Made by a program: the position numbers and the translations under genes. Under the pieces are notes generated by a model. That model saw only the letters and a list, made by a program, of their open reading frames with translations. It was not told the origin of the DNA and searched no databases. A stretch of DNA of 64,000 nt, taken from contig JAQZBP010000002.1 of the NCBI GenBank assembly GCA_029237815.1, positions 124,001 through 188,000 on the forward strand, written 5' to 3'. Source of the stretch: Moraxellaceae bacterium (GTDB lineage: Bacteria > Pseudomonadota > Gammaproteobacteria > Pseudomonadales > Moraxellaceae). Shown here in pieces: positions 8,884 to 17,630 of this stretch. Within the stretch, counting starts at the first letter, position 1; the number at the start of each line of letters is the position of its first letter.

Positions 8884-11025
8884 TCACTTCCGGTGCGTGA
8901 TCTTCCAGCACCGATGGATGCCGGGGTCGCGCGCAAAATCGAAGCCGATGGTGGCTGGCGAAATATCCTCGATCACGAACTCCGCCAGGGCATCGGTATC
9001 GAGCTTGAACTTGCGGAAGTTGTTGGAGAAGTACAGCGCCCCACCGTCGCGCAGCGCGCGCATGGCCAGCCAGATCAGCTCGACATGGTCACGCTGGACG
9101 TCGAAGACATCCGGCGTGCGTTTGGAGTTCGAGAAGGTTGGCGGGTCGATGAACATCAGGTCGAACTCGTAGCCGCACTCCTTCAGCCAGCGCATGCAGT
9201 CGGCCTGCTCGAAGTGGTGCGGCTTTTCCGCCAGCCCGTTCAGCGCGAAGTTGCGCTGCGCCCAGTTGAGGTAGGTGGCGGACAGGTCCACGGTCGTGGT
9301 GGAGGCCGCGCCGCCCAGCGCCGCGTGCAGGCTGGCGACGCCGGTATAGGCGAACAGGTTCAGGAAATGCTTGCCCTTCGCCTCCTGTGCAATACGCAGG
9401 CGCAGCGGCCGGTGGTCGAGGAACAGCCCGGTGTCGAGATAGTCGGTGAGGTTGACCAGCAACCAGGCCTTGCCCTCGCGCACTTCGATGAAGCGCCCCT
9501 GGCTGCCCTGCTTCTCGTACTGCTGCTTGCCCTTCTGGCGCGAACGCACCTTGATGAACACATTCTCGCGGCGCAGGCCGAAGACATGGCGGATGGCGAC
9601 CAGCGCCAGGCGGAAGCGCGCCTCCGCCTTCTCCGGGTCGACCGTCTTCGGCGGCGCGTATTCCTGCACGTGCAACTGTCCCTCGTACACGTCGACGGCC
9701 AGGTTGAACTCCGGCATGTCGGCGTCGTACACGCGATAACAGTACACCTGCTCCGCCTGCGCCCGCTTCTGTGCGGCCTTCAGGTTCTTGCGCAGGCGAT
9801 TGGCGAAGTCCTGCGCCTCCACGGGCAGCTCGGCGGGCGCCTCCTCGAAGCGCCATACGCCCTGGGCCGGCACTGACGGCACGTCGCCATGGCGCGCATA
9901 GATGGTGAGCGCGCCATTGTGCAGGCGCACGGTGGCGCGATGACCAAAGCCCAGCGCATCCACATGCTGGATATCGGCGCCGATCACGCAGGCTTGCCAG
10001 CCCGGCAACTGCTGTCCGGAGATGCGGCCCAGCGCGCGATAGAGTTCGCGTGCGGTGTTCTTTTCACCGAGACGCTCGCCATAGGGTGGATTGCAGATCA
10101 GCAGGCCGCGGCCGGCACTGCCGGCGGGACGCTGCAGCGCATGCAATTCGGCTTGCCGCAGCGTGATCAGGTGGGCAACGCCCGCTTTTTTCGCATTGCG
10201 TTGGGTCGCGGCCAGTGCCTCGTGGTCCGCGTCATTGCCGCAGATCACGGGCAGTGGCTGCTTCAGTCCTGCGTCGCGACGCTGCAGGGCTTCGTCGTAC
10301 AACCGCTGCCACAGCGCCGGATCGTGTTTCTTCCAGCCGAGGAAGCCGTAGTAGTCGCGCAACAGGCCGGGCGCGACATCGGCGGCCATCCATGCCGCCT
10401 CGACGAGGAAGGTGCCGGAGCCGCACATGGGATCGAGCAGCGCATCGAAGTCGCGCGACGGCCAGCCGGCCTGCAGCAGAAGCGCGGCGGCCAGCGATTC
10501 CTTCAGTGGCGCCTCGGTCATGGCGACGCGGTAGCCGCGCTTGTGCAGGCTGTCGCCGGAGAGGTCGAGGCTGACGGCGAATCCGCCTGCCATGGCATGC
10601 ACATGCAGGGGCACGTCCGGCGCCTCGGGATCGACGTCGGGGCGTACGCCGAAATGTTCCCGGCAGTGGTCGACGATGGCGTCCTTGAGCTTCAGTGCGA
10701 GGTACTGGGTATGGGTCTTGATGCCGCGGGCCGCGGTGGCATGGACGGCGATCGTGCCTTTCGGGTCCAGCGTGTTGCCCCAGGTGAAGCGCACGGCCTC
10801 GTAATACAACGCTTCCGGCGTGTCGCCCTCCACCGTGAACAGGGGTAACAGCACGCGCGAGGCCACACGCGACCACAGGCAGATGCGATAGGCCTGCTCC
10901 AGCGACGCCTGCACGAGCAACGTGCCGCGCTCGCGCCGTACGTCGGCAAGCCCCAGTCCCGTAAGCTCCTGCTGCAGCGCCTCTTCCAGGCCATCGGCGC
11001 AGGTCACTACCAGTTCGAACGTCAT
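8884..11025 (-). CDS. rlmL: RlmKL, bifunctional 23S rRNA m2G2445/m7G2069 methyltransferase
   Basis: 713 residues, the fused form found in Gammaproteobacteria. The N-terminal half (RlmL) has a THUMP domain at about 45-155, then an SAM-binding motif DPMCGSGTFLVE at 198 and the catalytic NPPYGERLG at 312, typical of N2-guanine methyltransferases. The C-terminal half (RlmK, about 400-713) has the FLNLFAYTGVASLHA SAM motif and DPPTFSNSKRTPDV, and makes m7G2069. Both modifications are in domain V of 23S rRNA. The start ATG is at 11025. Confidence 0.95.
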   Translation of the reverse strand: MTFELVVTCADGLEEALQQELTGLGLADVRRERGTLLVQASLEQAYRICLWSRVASRVLLPLFTVEGDTPEALYYEAVRFTWGNTLDPKGTIAVHATAARGIKTHTQYLALKLKDAIVDHCREHFGVRPDVDPEAPDVPLHVHAMAGGFAVSLDLSGDSLHKRGYRVAMTEAPLKESLAAALLLQAGWPSRDFDALLDPMCGSGTFLVEAAWMAADVAPGLLRDYYGFLGWKKHDPALWQRLYDEALQRRDAGLKQPLPVICGNDADHEALAATQRNAKKAGVAHLITLRQAELHALQRPAGSAGRGLLICNPPYGERLGEKNTARELYRALGRISGQQLPGWQACVIGADIQHVDALGFGHRATVRLHNGALTIYARHGDVPSVPAQGVWRFEEAPAELPVEAQDFANRLRKNLKAAQKRAQAEQVYCYRVYDADMPEFNLAVDVYEGQLHVQEYAPPKTVDPEKAEARFRLALVAIRHVFGLRRENVFIKVRSRQKGKQQYEKQGSQGRFIEVREGKAWLLVNLTDYLDTGLFLDHRPLRLRIAQEAKGKHFLNLFAYTGVASLHAALGGAASTTTVDLSATYLNWAQRNFALNGLAEKPHHFEQADCMRWLKECGYEFDLMFIDPPTFSNSKRTPDVFDVQRDHVELIWLAMRALRDGGALYFSNNFRKFKLDTDALAEFVIEDISPATIGFDFARDPGIHRCWKITHRK

Positions 11026-11287
11026 AAATCCTGCTTTTTCAGTTGCTTGGCCATCACGTCAAGAAAGCCGATTAAAGGGGTAAATCGCCCGTATGACTAA
11101 TCATTTGCGGGCTTATGAGAATTAGTTCATCGACAGGCCAGGAGGCCCGGCGTTTCAATGGCTGAACCAGCGCTACACGCGACGGCAGCAGATTTCGGCT
11201 CCTGCTTTCCATATTTGGAGCCGGCAATCGTGTTTTTTTCTCCCAGTGGTCATTCCGACCTTTTCCTTCGAAACTCCGAGGTGGCTG

Positions 11288-11491
11288 ATGAAAAGACAGA
11301 AACGGGAACGCAGCGAGCTTCTTTATTCACGCGGATTCAATGCCGGCATGACCGGCCGCTCCCAGGACACCTGCCCTTACCAGGACATCAACCTGCGCCA
11401 GCACTGGATGGCCGGCTGGCGCGAGGGCCGCAGCAGCGAGCGCGAAGGGCTGCACGGCATCGCCGCGCTCCAGATCGCCACACAGCACTGA
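11288..11491 (+). CDS. rmf: Ribosome modulation factor (hibernation factor)
   Basis: 67 residues. The start MKRQKRERSELLYSRGFNAG and the following GMTGRSQDTCPYQDINLR and HWMAGWREGRSS align closely with E. coli RMF (MKRQKRDR..., CPYQ, WLGGWREA). RMF dimerises 70S ribosomes into 100S particles in stationary phase. The C-terminus (EREGLHGIAALQIATQH) is about 12 residues longer than in E. coli. The ATG at 11288 was chosen because it matches the family start, and the frame remains open upstream. The gene is restricted to Gammaproteobacteria, a useful taxonomic marker. A terminator follows directly. Confidence 0.93.
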   Translation: MKRQKRERSELLYSRGFNAGMTGRSQDTCPYQDINLRQHWMAGWREGRSSEREGLHGIAALQIATQH

Positions 11492-11538
11492 ACCGGACAG
11501 GGCGTTACCGCCCCCGCTGGCCGTAAAAGGCCGAGCAA

Positions 11539-11563
11539 GCCGCCCGTAACGGGCGGCTTTTTT
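11539..11563 (+). terminator. Rho-independent terminator of rmf
   Basis: Stem GCCGCCCG/CGGGCGGC with a 3-base TAA loop and a run of six T. The T-run overlaps the stop codon of the convergent pyrD (11562-11564). Confidence 0.9.
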
Positions 11564-12590
11564 ATGCGCGCGCGCCACCTGCCGCAATGGCCGCCGCGGC
11601 TTCCCGGACCAGTGCCGGCCCCCTGTAGATGAAGCCCGTGTAGACCTGCACCAGGTCTGCCCCCGCCGCCATCTTCTCCGCTGCCGAGGCGCCGTCGTCG
11701 ATGCCACCCACGCCGATGAGGGCCAGCTTGCCGCCCAGGGCCTGGCCGAGCTCGCGCAGGACCCGGGTCGAAGCCGCCCGCACCGGCCGCCCGCTCAGGC
11801 CACCCGCCTCGCCCCCGTGCGCCAGGTGCTCGACGCCGGTACGCCCCAGCGTCGTATTGGTCGCGATGACACCCTCGATCTCATGCCGGAGGAGCTGCTC
11901 GGCGATCACGTCCACATCGGCCGGCTCGAGGTCCGGCGCGATCTTCACCGCCAGCGGCACATGGCGGCCATGCCGTGCGGCGAGCTGGCCCTGGCGCTCC
12001 TTCAGCGGCCCGAGCAATGCCGCGAGCGCCTCGCCGGACTGCAGGCTGCGCAGGCCCTTGGTGTTGGGCGACGAGATGTTCACGGTGACATAGCTGGCAT
12101 GGGCATAGACCTTGTCCAGGCACAGCAGGTAGTCATCGACCGCCTGCTCCAGCGGCGTGTCGAAGTTCTTGCCGATGTTGATGCCCAGCACGCCGCGGTA
12201 ACGGCAGCGCTGCACCTGCGCCACCAGGTGATCGACACCCAGGTTGTTGAAGCCCATGCGATTGATGATGGCGCCCGCCTCCGGCAGCCGGAACAGGCGC
12301 GGCTTCGGGTTGCCGGGCTGGGGCCGTGGCGTGACGGTGCCGATCTCGATGAAGCCGAAGCCGAGCGCCGCCAGCCCGTCGATGTTGTCGCCGTTCTTGT
12401 CGAGCCCGGCGGCCAGGCCTACAGGATTGGGAAAGCGCAGGCCCATGACCTCGACCGGGTGCTCCGGGACCTTCGGCAACAGGTCGAGGAAGCCGAGGCG
12501 TTCGGCGAGGCTGATGCCGCCCAGCGCGAGGTGGTGGGATGTTTCAGGATCGAGGCGGAACAGCAACTGGCGAGCCAGGGAATAAAGCAT
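11562..12590 (-). CDS. pyrD: Dihydroorotate dehydrogenase (quinone), class 2
   Basis: Oxidises dihydroorotate to orotate at the inner membrane with ubiquinone as acceptor, the fourth step of pyrimidine synthesis. 342 residues from [20 protein letters not shown]. The N-terminal helix is typical of membrane-associated class 2 enzymes. Visible motifs are [54 protein letters not shown] (catalytic Ser region), VIATNTT and [20 protein letters not shown]. The ATG at 12590 was preferred over an upstream in-frame ATG that adds 20 basic residues with no family match. AGGGGACG serves as ribosome binding site. Confidence 0.96.
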   Translation of the reverse strand: MLYSLARQLLFRLDPETSHHLALGGISLAERLGFLDLLPKVPEHPVEVMGLRFPNPVGLAAGLDKNGDNIDGLAALGFGFIEIGTVTPRPQPGNPKPRLFRLPEAGAIINRMGFNNLGVDHLVAQVQRCRYRGVLGINIGKNFDTPLEQAVDDYLLCLDKVYAHASYVTVNISSPNTKGLRSLQSGEALAALLGPLKERQGQLAARHGRHVPLAVKIAPDLEPADVDVIAEQLLRHEIEGVIATNTTLGRTGVEHLAHGGEAGGLSGRPVRAASTRVLRELGQALGGKLALIGVGGIDDGASAAEKMAAGADLVQVYTGFIYRGPALVREAAAAIAAGGARA

Positions 12591-12660
12591 GGGGCGTCCC
12601 CTATCTGGATGGCGCGCATTATAGGGACGCGGCCGGGGATTGGCAGGCACCCGGAAAGCA

Positions 12661-12686
12661 AAAGGCCCTCGAATCGAGGGCCTTTT
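12661..12686. terminator. Hairpin terminator between the MMPL gene and pyrD
   Basis: AAAGGCCCTCGA and TCGAGGGCCTTT form a near-perfect stem with A/T runs on both sides. It would terminate minus-strand transcription leaving the MMPL gene, and lies 70 bases upstream of the pyrD start. Confidence 0.85.
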
Positions 12687-12705
12687 GTCCGAACGGCGCC
12701 GCCGC

Positions 12706-15033
12706 TTATGCGCGGTACTGCTCGGGCTTCACGACGAAGTAGGCCAGCGCCGGGATCATGATCAGCGCGCCCAGCATGTTCCAGAGGAACATCACGGTGA
12801 GCAGCAGACCCATGTCGGCCTGGAACTTGATCGGCGAGAACACCCAGGTGAACACGCCGATGGCCAGCGCAAGACCGGTGAACAGCACGGCCTTGCCGGT
12901 GCTCGCCAGCGTCTCGAGATAGGCTTCGGTGAGCGACTTGCCGGCGCGCAGGTACTCCTCCAGCTTGGCGAAGATGTAGAGCCCGTAGTCGACGCCGATA
13001 CCGACGCCGAGCGCGATCACCGGCATGGTGGCAACCTTGATGCCGATGCCGAGCTTGGCCATCAGTGCCTCGCAAAGCACCGAGGTCACCACCAGCGGCA
13101 GGATCACGCACACCACCGGACGCCAGGAGCGGAAGGCCCAGAAGCAGAGCGCGATCACGACGCCATAAACCAGCAGCATCATCGGCGTCTTCTCGCCTGC
13201 GATCACCTCGTTGGTCGCCGCCTCGATGCCGGCATTGCCGGAGGCCAGCTGGAACTTCATGTCGGCGGTATTGTTGGCTTTCGCAAACTCCTCGACGGCA
13301 CCGGTAACTCGCTGCAGCGTCTCGGCCTTGTGGTCGTCGAGGAAGACGAACACCGGCACCAGGCTACACTCGCTATTGAAGAGCTCGGGCACGTTCTTGC
13401 TGGACTCGTTCAGGACGGCGTCGTCGTTCACGAGCGTGGACCACTTGAGGTTGCCCTCGTTGAAGCCCGACTGGATGCGCTTGACGGCCGTCACCAGCGA
13501 CTGCGCCGACTGCACCCCCGGCACGTTCTCCAGGGTCCACTGCAGGCGGTCGACAGACTCCAGCGTGCTGTAGCTGGAGCACATCTGCGGCGACGTCTCC
13601 ACCATCACCACCAGCACGTCGGCACTGATGGAGTAATTGGAGGTGATGAAGAGGTCATCCATGTTGTAGCGCGAATCCGGGCGCAGCTCGGGCGCGCCGC
13701 GATCCAGGTCGCCGATCTTCACGCCTTGCGAGATCACGAAGCCACCGACCAGCAGGATGGCGCCCAGCGCCACCACCACCGTGGCAGGACCGCGCTCGGT
13801 CTTCTTCGAGAGCAGCCGCCAGATGGCGGACTTTTCCCCACTGCGCCTTTCCAGCTTGCGCATGGCGGCGGGGCTCACGCGGAAATTCGCCAGCAGCAGC
13901 GGCAGCATCAGGAAGTTGGTGAAGGCAATCATGAAGGTGCCGATGCTGGCGGAGATCGCCAGGGCACGGATCACGTCGATCTCGATGATCAGCAGCGTCA
14001 GGAAGCCGATGATGTCGGTGGTCAGCGCGAGCACGCCGGGCTTGAACAGCGAGCTCAGGGCTTGCCGCGCGGCCGCCTCGGGCGCGGCCCCTTTGGCGAC
14101 TTCACCAAAGATGGCGTTGACGATCTGCACCGAATGGCTGATGGCAATGGCGAACACCACGAAAGGCACCAGCATCGAGTAGGGATCGATGCCGAAACCA
14201 AGAATCCGGGCGAGACCCAGCTGCCAGACCACCGCCGCCAGCGAGCAGCCGAGGATGAGCAGCGAAGCGCGCACATCGCGGAAATCCCAGACCAGCAGCA
14301 CCAGCGTGATGAGCGCCGCGATCAGGAAGAAGAAGACGATCTTGGAGGCACCCTCGATCAGGTCCCCGACCTTCTTGGCAAAACCGACGATGTGGATCTC
14401 GACATTCGGATTCTGCTGCTCGTATTTCTGCCGCAGCGTTTCGAGATTGGCCGAAAGCTGGCGATAGTCGATCTTCTCGCCGTCGATCAGGGGAATCTGC
14501 ACGATGGTGGACTGGAAATCATCCGCCACCAGGCGTCCCACCTGGCCCGAGCGCAGGATATTGCTGCGCAGGGCATCCAGCGTTTCGATATTGCCTTCGT
14601 AGCCCTGCGTGACCTCGCCGCCCTGGAAGCCTTCCTTCGTGACTTCGCTCCAGCGCACGTTCGGCGTCCAGAGCGACTTCAGCTTGGAACGGTCGACGAT
14701 CTGGTGCTGCTCGGCCTCTTCAGGCGTCGGCATGTCCGAAAGGTAGAACACATCGTCGGTGAGCAGTTTCACGGTCTCGAGATAGGCCGGATCGAAGATG
14801 TCGCCCTTCTTCACCGCCACCGCGATCTTGATGTCGTTGCCGAGGCTGAGCTCGTCCTTGTGCTTGAACAGGTTCTGGATGTAGGGGTGCTTGAGCGGCA
14901 CCATCTTTTCCAGGCTGGCGTCAGGACGCAGGCCGGAGGCGGCCCACAGCATCAGCAGCGAAACGGCAAGGAAAATGCCGATGATGATCTTGCGTTTGCC
15001 AAATATGATGTCTTCGAATTTTTCGATATTCAT
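12706..15033 (-). CDS. RND/MMPL-family transporter
   Basis: 775 residues with the two-repeat architecture of RND/MMPL exporters. There is one N-terminal membrane segment (about 14-34), a large periplasmic loop, a block of five to six membrane segments (about 220-400), a second segment and loop, and a final block (about 610-770). [20 protein letters not shown] and [17 protein letters not shown] are typical of the sterol-sensing/MMPL superfamily, with the buried Asp in GVDYG. It is half the length of HAE1 drug pumps and has no adaptor gene next to it. With the three genes upstream (YCF48, DUF1329, DUF1302) it forms an envelope cluster often seen in lipid- or steroid-using Proteobacteria. The substrate is not known but is probably hydrophobic. 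Confidence 0.85.
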   Translation of the reverse strand: MNIEKFEDIIFGKRKIIIGIFLAVSLLMLWAASGLRPDASLEKMVPLKHPYIQNLFKHKDELSLGNDIKIAVAVKKGDIFDPAYLETVKLLTDDVFYLSDMPTPEEAEQHQIVDRSKLKSLWTPNVRWSEVTKEGFQGGEVTQGYEGNIETLDALRSNILRSGQVGRLVADDFQSTIVQIPLIDGEKIDYRQLSANLETLRQKYEQQNPNVEIHIVGFAKKVGDLIEGASKIVFFFLIAALITLVLLVWDFRDVRASLLILGCSLAAVVWQLGLARILGFGIDPYSMLVPFVVFAIAISHSVQIVNAIFGEVAKGAAPEAAARQALSSLFKPGVLALTTDIIGFLTLLIIEIDVIRALAISASIGTFMIAFTNFLMLPLLLANFRVSPAAMRKLERRSGEKSAIWRLLSKKTERGPATVVVALGAILLVGGFVISQGVKIGDLDRGAPELRPDSRYNMDDLFITSNYSISADVLVVMVETSPQMCSSYSTLESVDRLQWTLENVPGVQSAQSLVTAVKRIQSGFNEGNLKWSTLVNDDAVLNESSKNVPELFNSECSLVPVFVFLDDHKAETLQRVTGAVEEFAKANNTADMKFQLASGNAGIEAATNEVIAGEKTPMMLLVYGVVIALCFWAFRSWRPVVCVILPLVVTSVLCEALMAKLGIGIKVATMPVIALGVGIGVDYGLYIFAKLEEYLRAGKSLTEAYLETLASTGKAVLFTGLALAIGVFTWVFSPIKFQADMGLLLTVMFLWNMLGALIMIPALAYFVVKPEQYRA

Positions 15034-15054
15034 GTCGTTCTGCTTTCGCCCCTG

Positions 15055-16050
15055 TTACTTGCTGTCTGCCTGCAGGACCTTGGCGCCGCCCTCTCCCACC
15101 ACCAACAGCTCCGACGCCGACAGCGGCAGCGCCGCGGTGATCGACCGGCGATCACTCTGCACCTGCGACACGAGGTCGAGCCGGTTGTCCGCGGCCACCA
15201 GCACCACGCCGGCATTGCCGACCACGAAGACGCGACCGTCGACGAGGCGCGCGGCAGCGCTGATGCCCGAACTCACGCCGGTCTGCACCTGACGCCAGTG
15301 TCCGCCCTCATCGGAAGAGGCGAAGAGACGTCCTTGCAGGCCGGAGATCAGCACGAGGTCGGGCGCGATGGCCGACACGCCGAAGAGCGAGCCGTCAAAG
15401 GGCGAGGGAATCGCCGCCCAGGTCGCACCGCTGTCCGCGGAGCGGAACAGCTTGCCCTGCTCGCCGGCGATGAACACCGTAGAGCTGGCCGGCACGCCGG
15501 CGATGCTGTTGAGGTGCCAGCCGTCAGGGTTGCTGATGGCGGCTGCGTTATTGATCCAGGTCTTGCCGCCGTCCGCGGTCCGCAGGAAATAGCCATAGGC
15601 GCCGACGGCGTAGCCGTTCTGCGCATCCGCGAACCACACGTCCAGCAGCGGCGCGCCCTCCTTGCCTTCCGCTGCCGGCTCGCGGCCGGAGTGCTGCAGC
15701 GTCCAGGTCGCCCCGGCATCCGCCGAGTGCAGGATCACGCCATCGTGACCGACCGCCCAGCCTGCGGTATCAGTTGCAAAATAGACACCGGTCAGGAGCA
15801 CCGAGACGGGAACCGCCGCCTGTTTCCAGTTCCTGCCATTGTCGTCCGAATAGACGATGTGGCCACGCTCGCCGACGGCGACCACGCGTTTGCCGACCTG
15901 TGCCACGTCGATCAGGAGTGTGCGGCTGGCTTTCTCGGACAGCATCGCCGGCCGGTCGAGCGCGGTCTTGGCCGTTTCCGCCAGGGCGGGCGCCGAGGCC
16001 AGGCTGACGCCGAGGGCCAGCGCGCCGAGGAGTTGAAGAGGCTTCGTCAT
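15055..16050 (-). CDS. YCF48-like beta-propeller exported protein
   Basis: 331 residues with a signal peptide (LLGALALGVSLASAPALA). The mature part consists of BNR/YCF48 propeller blades, recognisable by repeats such as YSDDNGRNWK, HSADAGATWT, RTADGGKTWI, RSADSGATWA and SSDEGGHWRQ, alternating with AVGxxGxI strands (VAVGERGHIVY, AVGHDGVILH, AVGAYGYFLR). The plant and cyanobacterial relatives assist photosystem II assembly; in heterotrophs the role is unknown, perhaps as scaffold for the envelope complex. The ATG at 16050 was chosen because it places the signal peptide at the N-terminus; an in-frame ATG 24 bases upstream is possible. The gene starts 22 bases upstream of the MMPL gene, with which it must be co-transcribed. 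Confidence 0.85.
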   Translation of the reverse strand: MTKPLQLLGALALGVSLASAPALAETAKTALDRPAMLSEKASRTLLIDVAQVGKRVVAVGERGHIVYSDDNGRNWKQAAVPVSVLLTGVYFATDTAGWAVGHDGVILHSADAGATWTLQHSGREPAAEGKEGAPLLDVWFADAQNGYAVGAYGYFLRTADGGKTWINNAAAISNPDGWHLNSIAGVPASSTVFIAGEQGKLFRSADSGATWAAIPSPFDGSLFGVSAIAPDLVLISGLQGRLFASSDEGGHWRQVQTGVSSGISAAARLVDGRVFVVGNAGVVLVAADNRLDLVSQVQSDRRSITAALPLSASELLVVGEGGAKVLQADSK

Positions 16051-16082
16051 TTGTAGTCCCGTTTCGGTTCTCATCTGGATCA

Positions 16083-16103
16083 GGTGCAGAAAGGATCTGC
16101 ACC
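16083..16103. repeat. Hairpin upstream of the YCF48 gene
   Basis: GGTGCAGA and TCTGCACC are separated by a 5-base loop. It sits between the terminator-like hairpin at 16110-16138 and the YCF48 start, without a T-run. It could protect the 5' end of a processed mRNA. Confidence 0.5.
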
Positions 16104-16109
16104 AATCGA

Positions 16110-16138
16110 AAAAAAGCCGGAGAAGCTCCGGCTTTTTT
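16110..16138. terminator. Strong hairpin with T-run between the DUF1329 and YCF48 genes
   Basis: AAAAAAGCCGGAG/CTCCGGCTTTTTT with a 3-base AAG loop. It is a canonical bidirectional terminator lying inside a co-directional cluster, so it may set higher DUF1302/DUF1329 levels than YCF48/MMPL by partial termination. Confidence 0.85.
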
Positions 16139-16152
16139 CGCGGTCCGCTGGA

Positions 16153-17532
16153 TCAGCGCACGCCGCGTCGACGCAGGGCGGCCGGCGTGAAGTACTCCGG
16201 TCCCGGTGAGGGCAAGCTGAAGTCCAGCGTCCTGTCTTCCTCGTTGGCGAGGCCACCCACGTTGTAACGGCGGGCCTGCAGGTCATGGTAGGTATCCATG
16301 CCGGTCCACACGAGAGGCACTTCATAGAAGCTCGTCAGGTAGGCCATGCTGACACGCCAGAGATCGCCACGGCCGTCGTACTGGTCGGCCACGGTGATGT
16401 TCCAGGAGTCCTCGTCGATGTAGAAGCGACGCTTCGAGTAGATGTGGCGCTCGCCCGGCTTCAGGACGCCTTCCACCACCCAGACGCGGTGCAGCTCATA
16501 GCGCAGGTAGTCCGGATTCAGGTGGCCGGGCATCAGCAGCTGCTTGTACTTCAGGTTCGCCTGCAACGCCTTGAAGTTGTTGTAGGGGATGTAGACTTCC
16601 TTCTTGCCGACGAGCTTCCAGTCGTACTTGTCGGGCGCGCCGTTGTACATGTCGACGTCGTCCGCCGTGATCAGGCCATCCGCCTGGGCAATCGGGGTGT
16701 CATAGGCCAGGTTGGGCGCCTGACGCACGCGGCGCTGGCCGGCGTTGTAGCCCCAGGCCTGACGCTGGTCCTTGCGCTGGTCCAGCGTTTCCCACACGAG
16801 CACGGCGCCACCGGCGAGGCGGGCCGGCGCCGTGGTGAAGGACAGGTAATAGAACACGATGTTATTGAGCTGGGAGACCGTCTTCACATCACGGTGGTAG
16901 TACGTGAAGTCGATTTCCTGCTGCACGGTGTTCAGGGTGTAGGAGCCGTTGCGCTGCACGGCCACTGCGGACGCCTTGCGCACCAGGTACTGGCCGCGGT
17001 AACGCAGGATGTGGTTCCACAGGGCCTGCATGGCCTGCTCTTCATTGGTGCCGGAGAGGATGGGGAACGGCGTGCCGCCCACGCATCCTTCGATGCCCCA
17101 GTCCTTCACCTTGGCGGTGGTGGCGCACTTGCGAGTGTTTTCCTCGACCCAGGACGGCACGGCGGCCGTGCGGCGGCTCGGGTAGATATGCATCTTGAAA
17201 GTCTGCGGATAGGCGCGGAACAGCGCCTTCTGGCCTTCGGCCAGCTTGTCCGCATAGTTGTTCATGTTCTGCGCCGTGATCGTGAAGGCGATCTTGTCGG
17301 ACGGGAACGGATCCGGACGGTGCTGTCCGGACTTGTAATTGGCCACCGGGGGCTTCGTGAGGCCGCCGCTCCAGGCCGGGATCGTAGAGCCGTTGCCGGC
17401 CTTTTCGCCGCCCATGGGCGTCAGGGACGTGCCCAGCTTGGCGGCTTCGGCCGCCGAGACCGCCGCGTGCGCCGTGGTGGCACTCAGGGAGACAGCAAGC
17501 GCTGCCCCGAACCATGCCAGCTTCTTAGTCAT
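16153..17532 (-). CDS. DUF1329 exported protein (LolB/LppX-like fold)
   Basis: 459 residues. The signal peptide MTKKLAWFGAALAVSLSATT ends near AHAAVSA, followed by the DUF1329 start AKLGTSLTPMGGEKAGN and IPAWSGGLTKPP. Further in come RAYPQTFKMHIYPSRRTAAV, ETLDQRKDQRQAWGYNAGQRRVRQAPN, PYNNFKAL and HRVWVVEGVLKPGERHIYSK, all typical of the family. The fold resembles outer-membrane lipoprotein-sorting proteins, suggesting a carrier for hydrophobic molecules. DUF1329 almost always sits next to DUF1302, as here (98 bases apart). The start at 17532 places the signal peptide first; the frame is open for 33 codons upstream. Function is unproven. Confidence 0.88.
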   Translation of the reverse strand: MTKKLAWFGAALAVSLSATTAHAAVSAAEAAKLGTSLTPMGGEKAGNGSTIPAWSGGLTKPPVANYKSGQHRPDPFPSDKIAFTITAQNMNNYADKLAEGQKALFRAYPQTFKMHIYPSRRTAAVPSWVEENTRKCATTAKVKDWGIEGCVGGTPFPILSGTNEEQAMQALWNHILRYRGQYLVRKASAVAVQRNGSYTLNTVQQEIDFTYYHRDVKTVSQLNNIVFYYLSFTTAPARLAGGAVLVWETLDQRKDQRQAWGYNAGQRRVRQAPNLAYDTPIAQADGLITADDVDMYNGAPDKYDWKLVGKKEVYIPYNNFKALQANLKYKQLLMPGHLNPDYLRYELHRVWVVEGVLKPGERHIYSKRRFYIDEDSWNITVADQYDGRGDLWRVSMAYLTSFYEVPLVWTGMDTYHDLQARRYNVGGLANEEDRTLDFSLPSPGPEYFTPAALRRRGVR

Positions 17533-17630
17533 GTTCAAAACCTCTGCAACAAGGAATGGAATGTTCGTATCGGTGGCGGCGCTGGCGGGGATTCCCGCCT
17601 GCGCCCTCTCCCGCGTCACGCCCATCGGCA

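Noticed and set aside
12640..16056. Plus-strand open frame of more than 1100 codons
   Set aside because: Antisense to the MMPL and YCF48 genes, which have clear domains; high GC makes long empty frames common.
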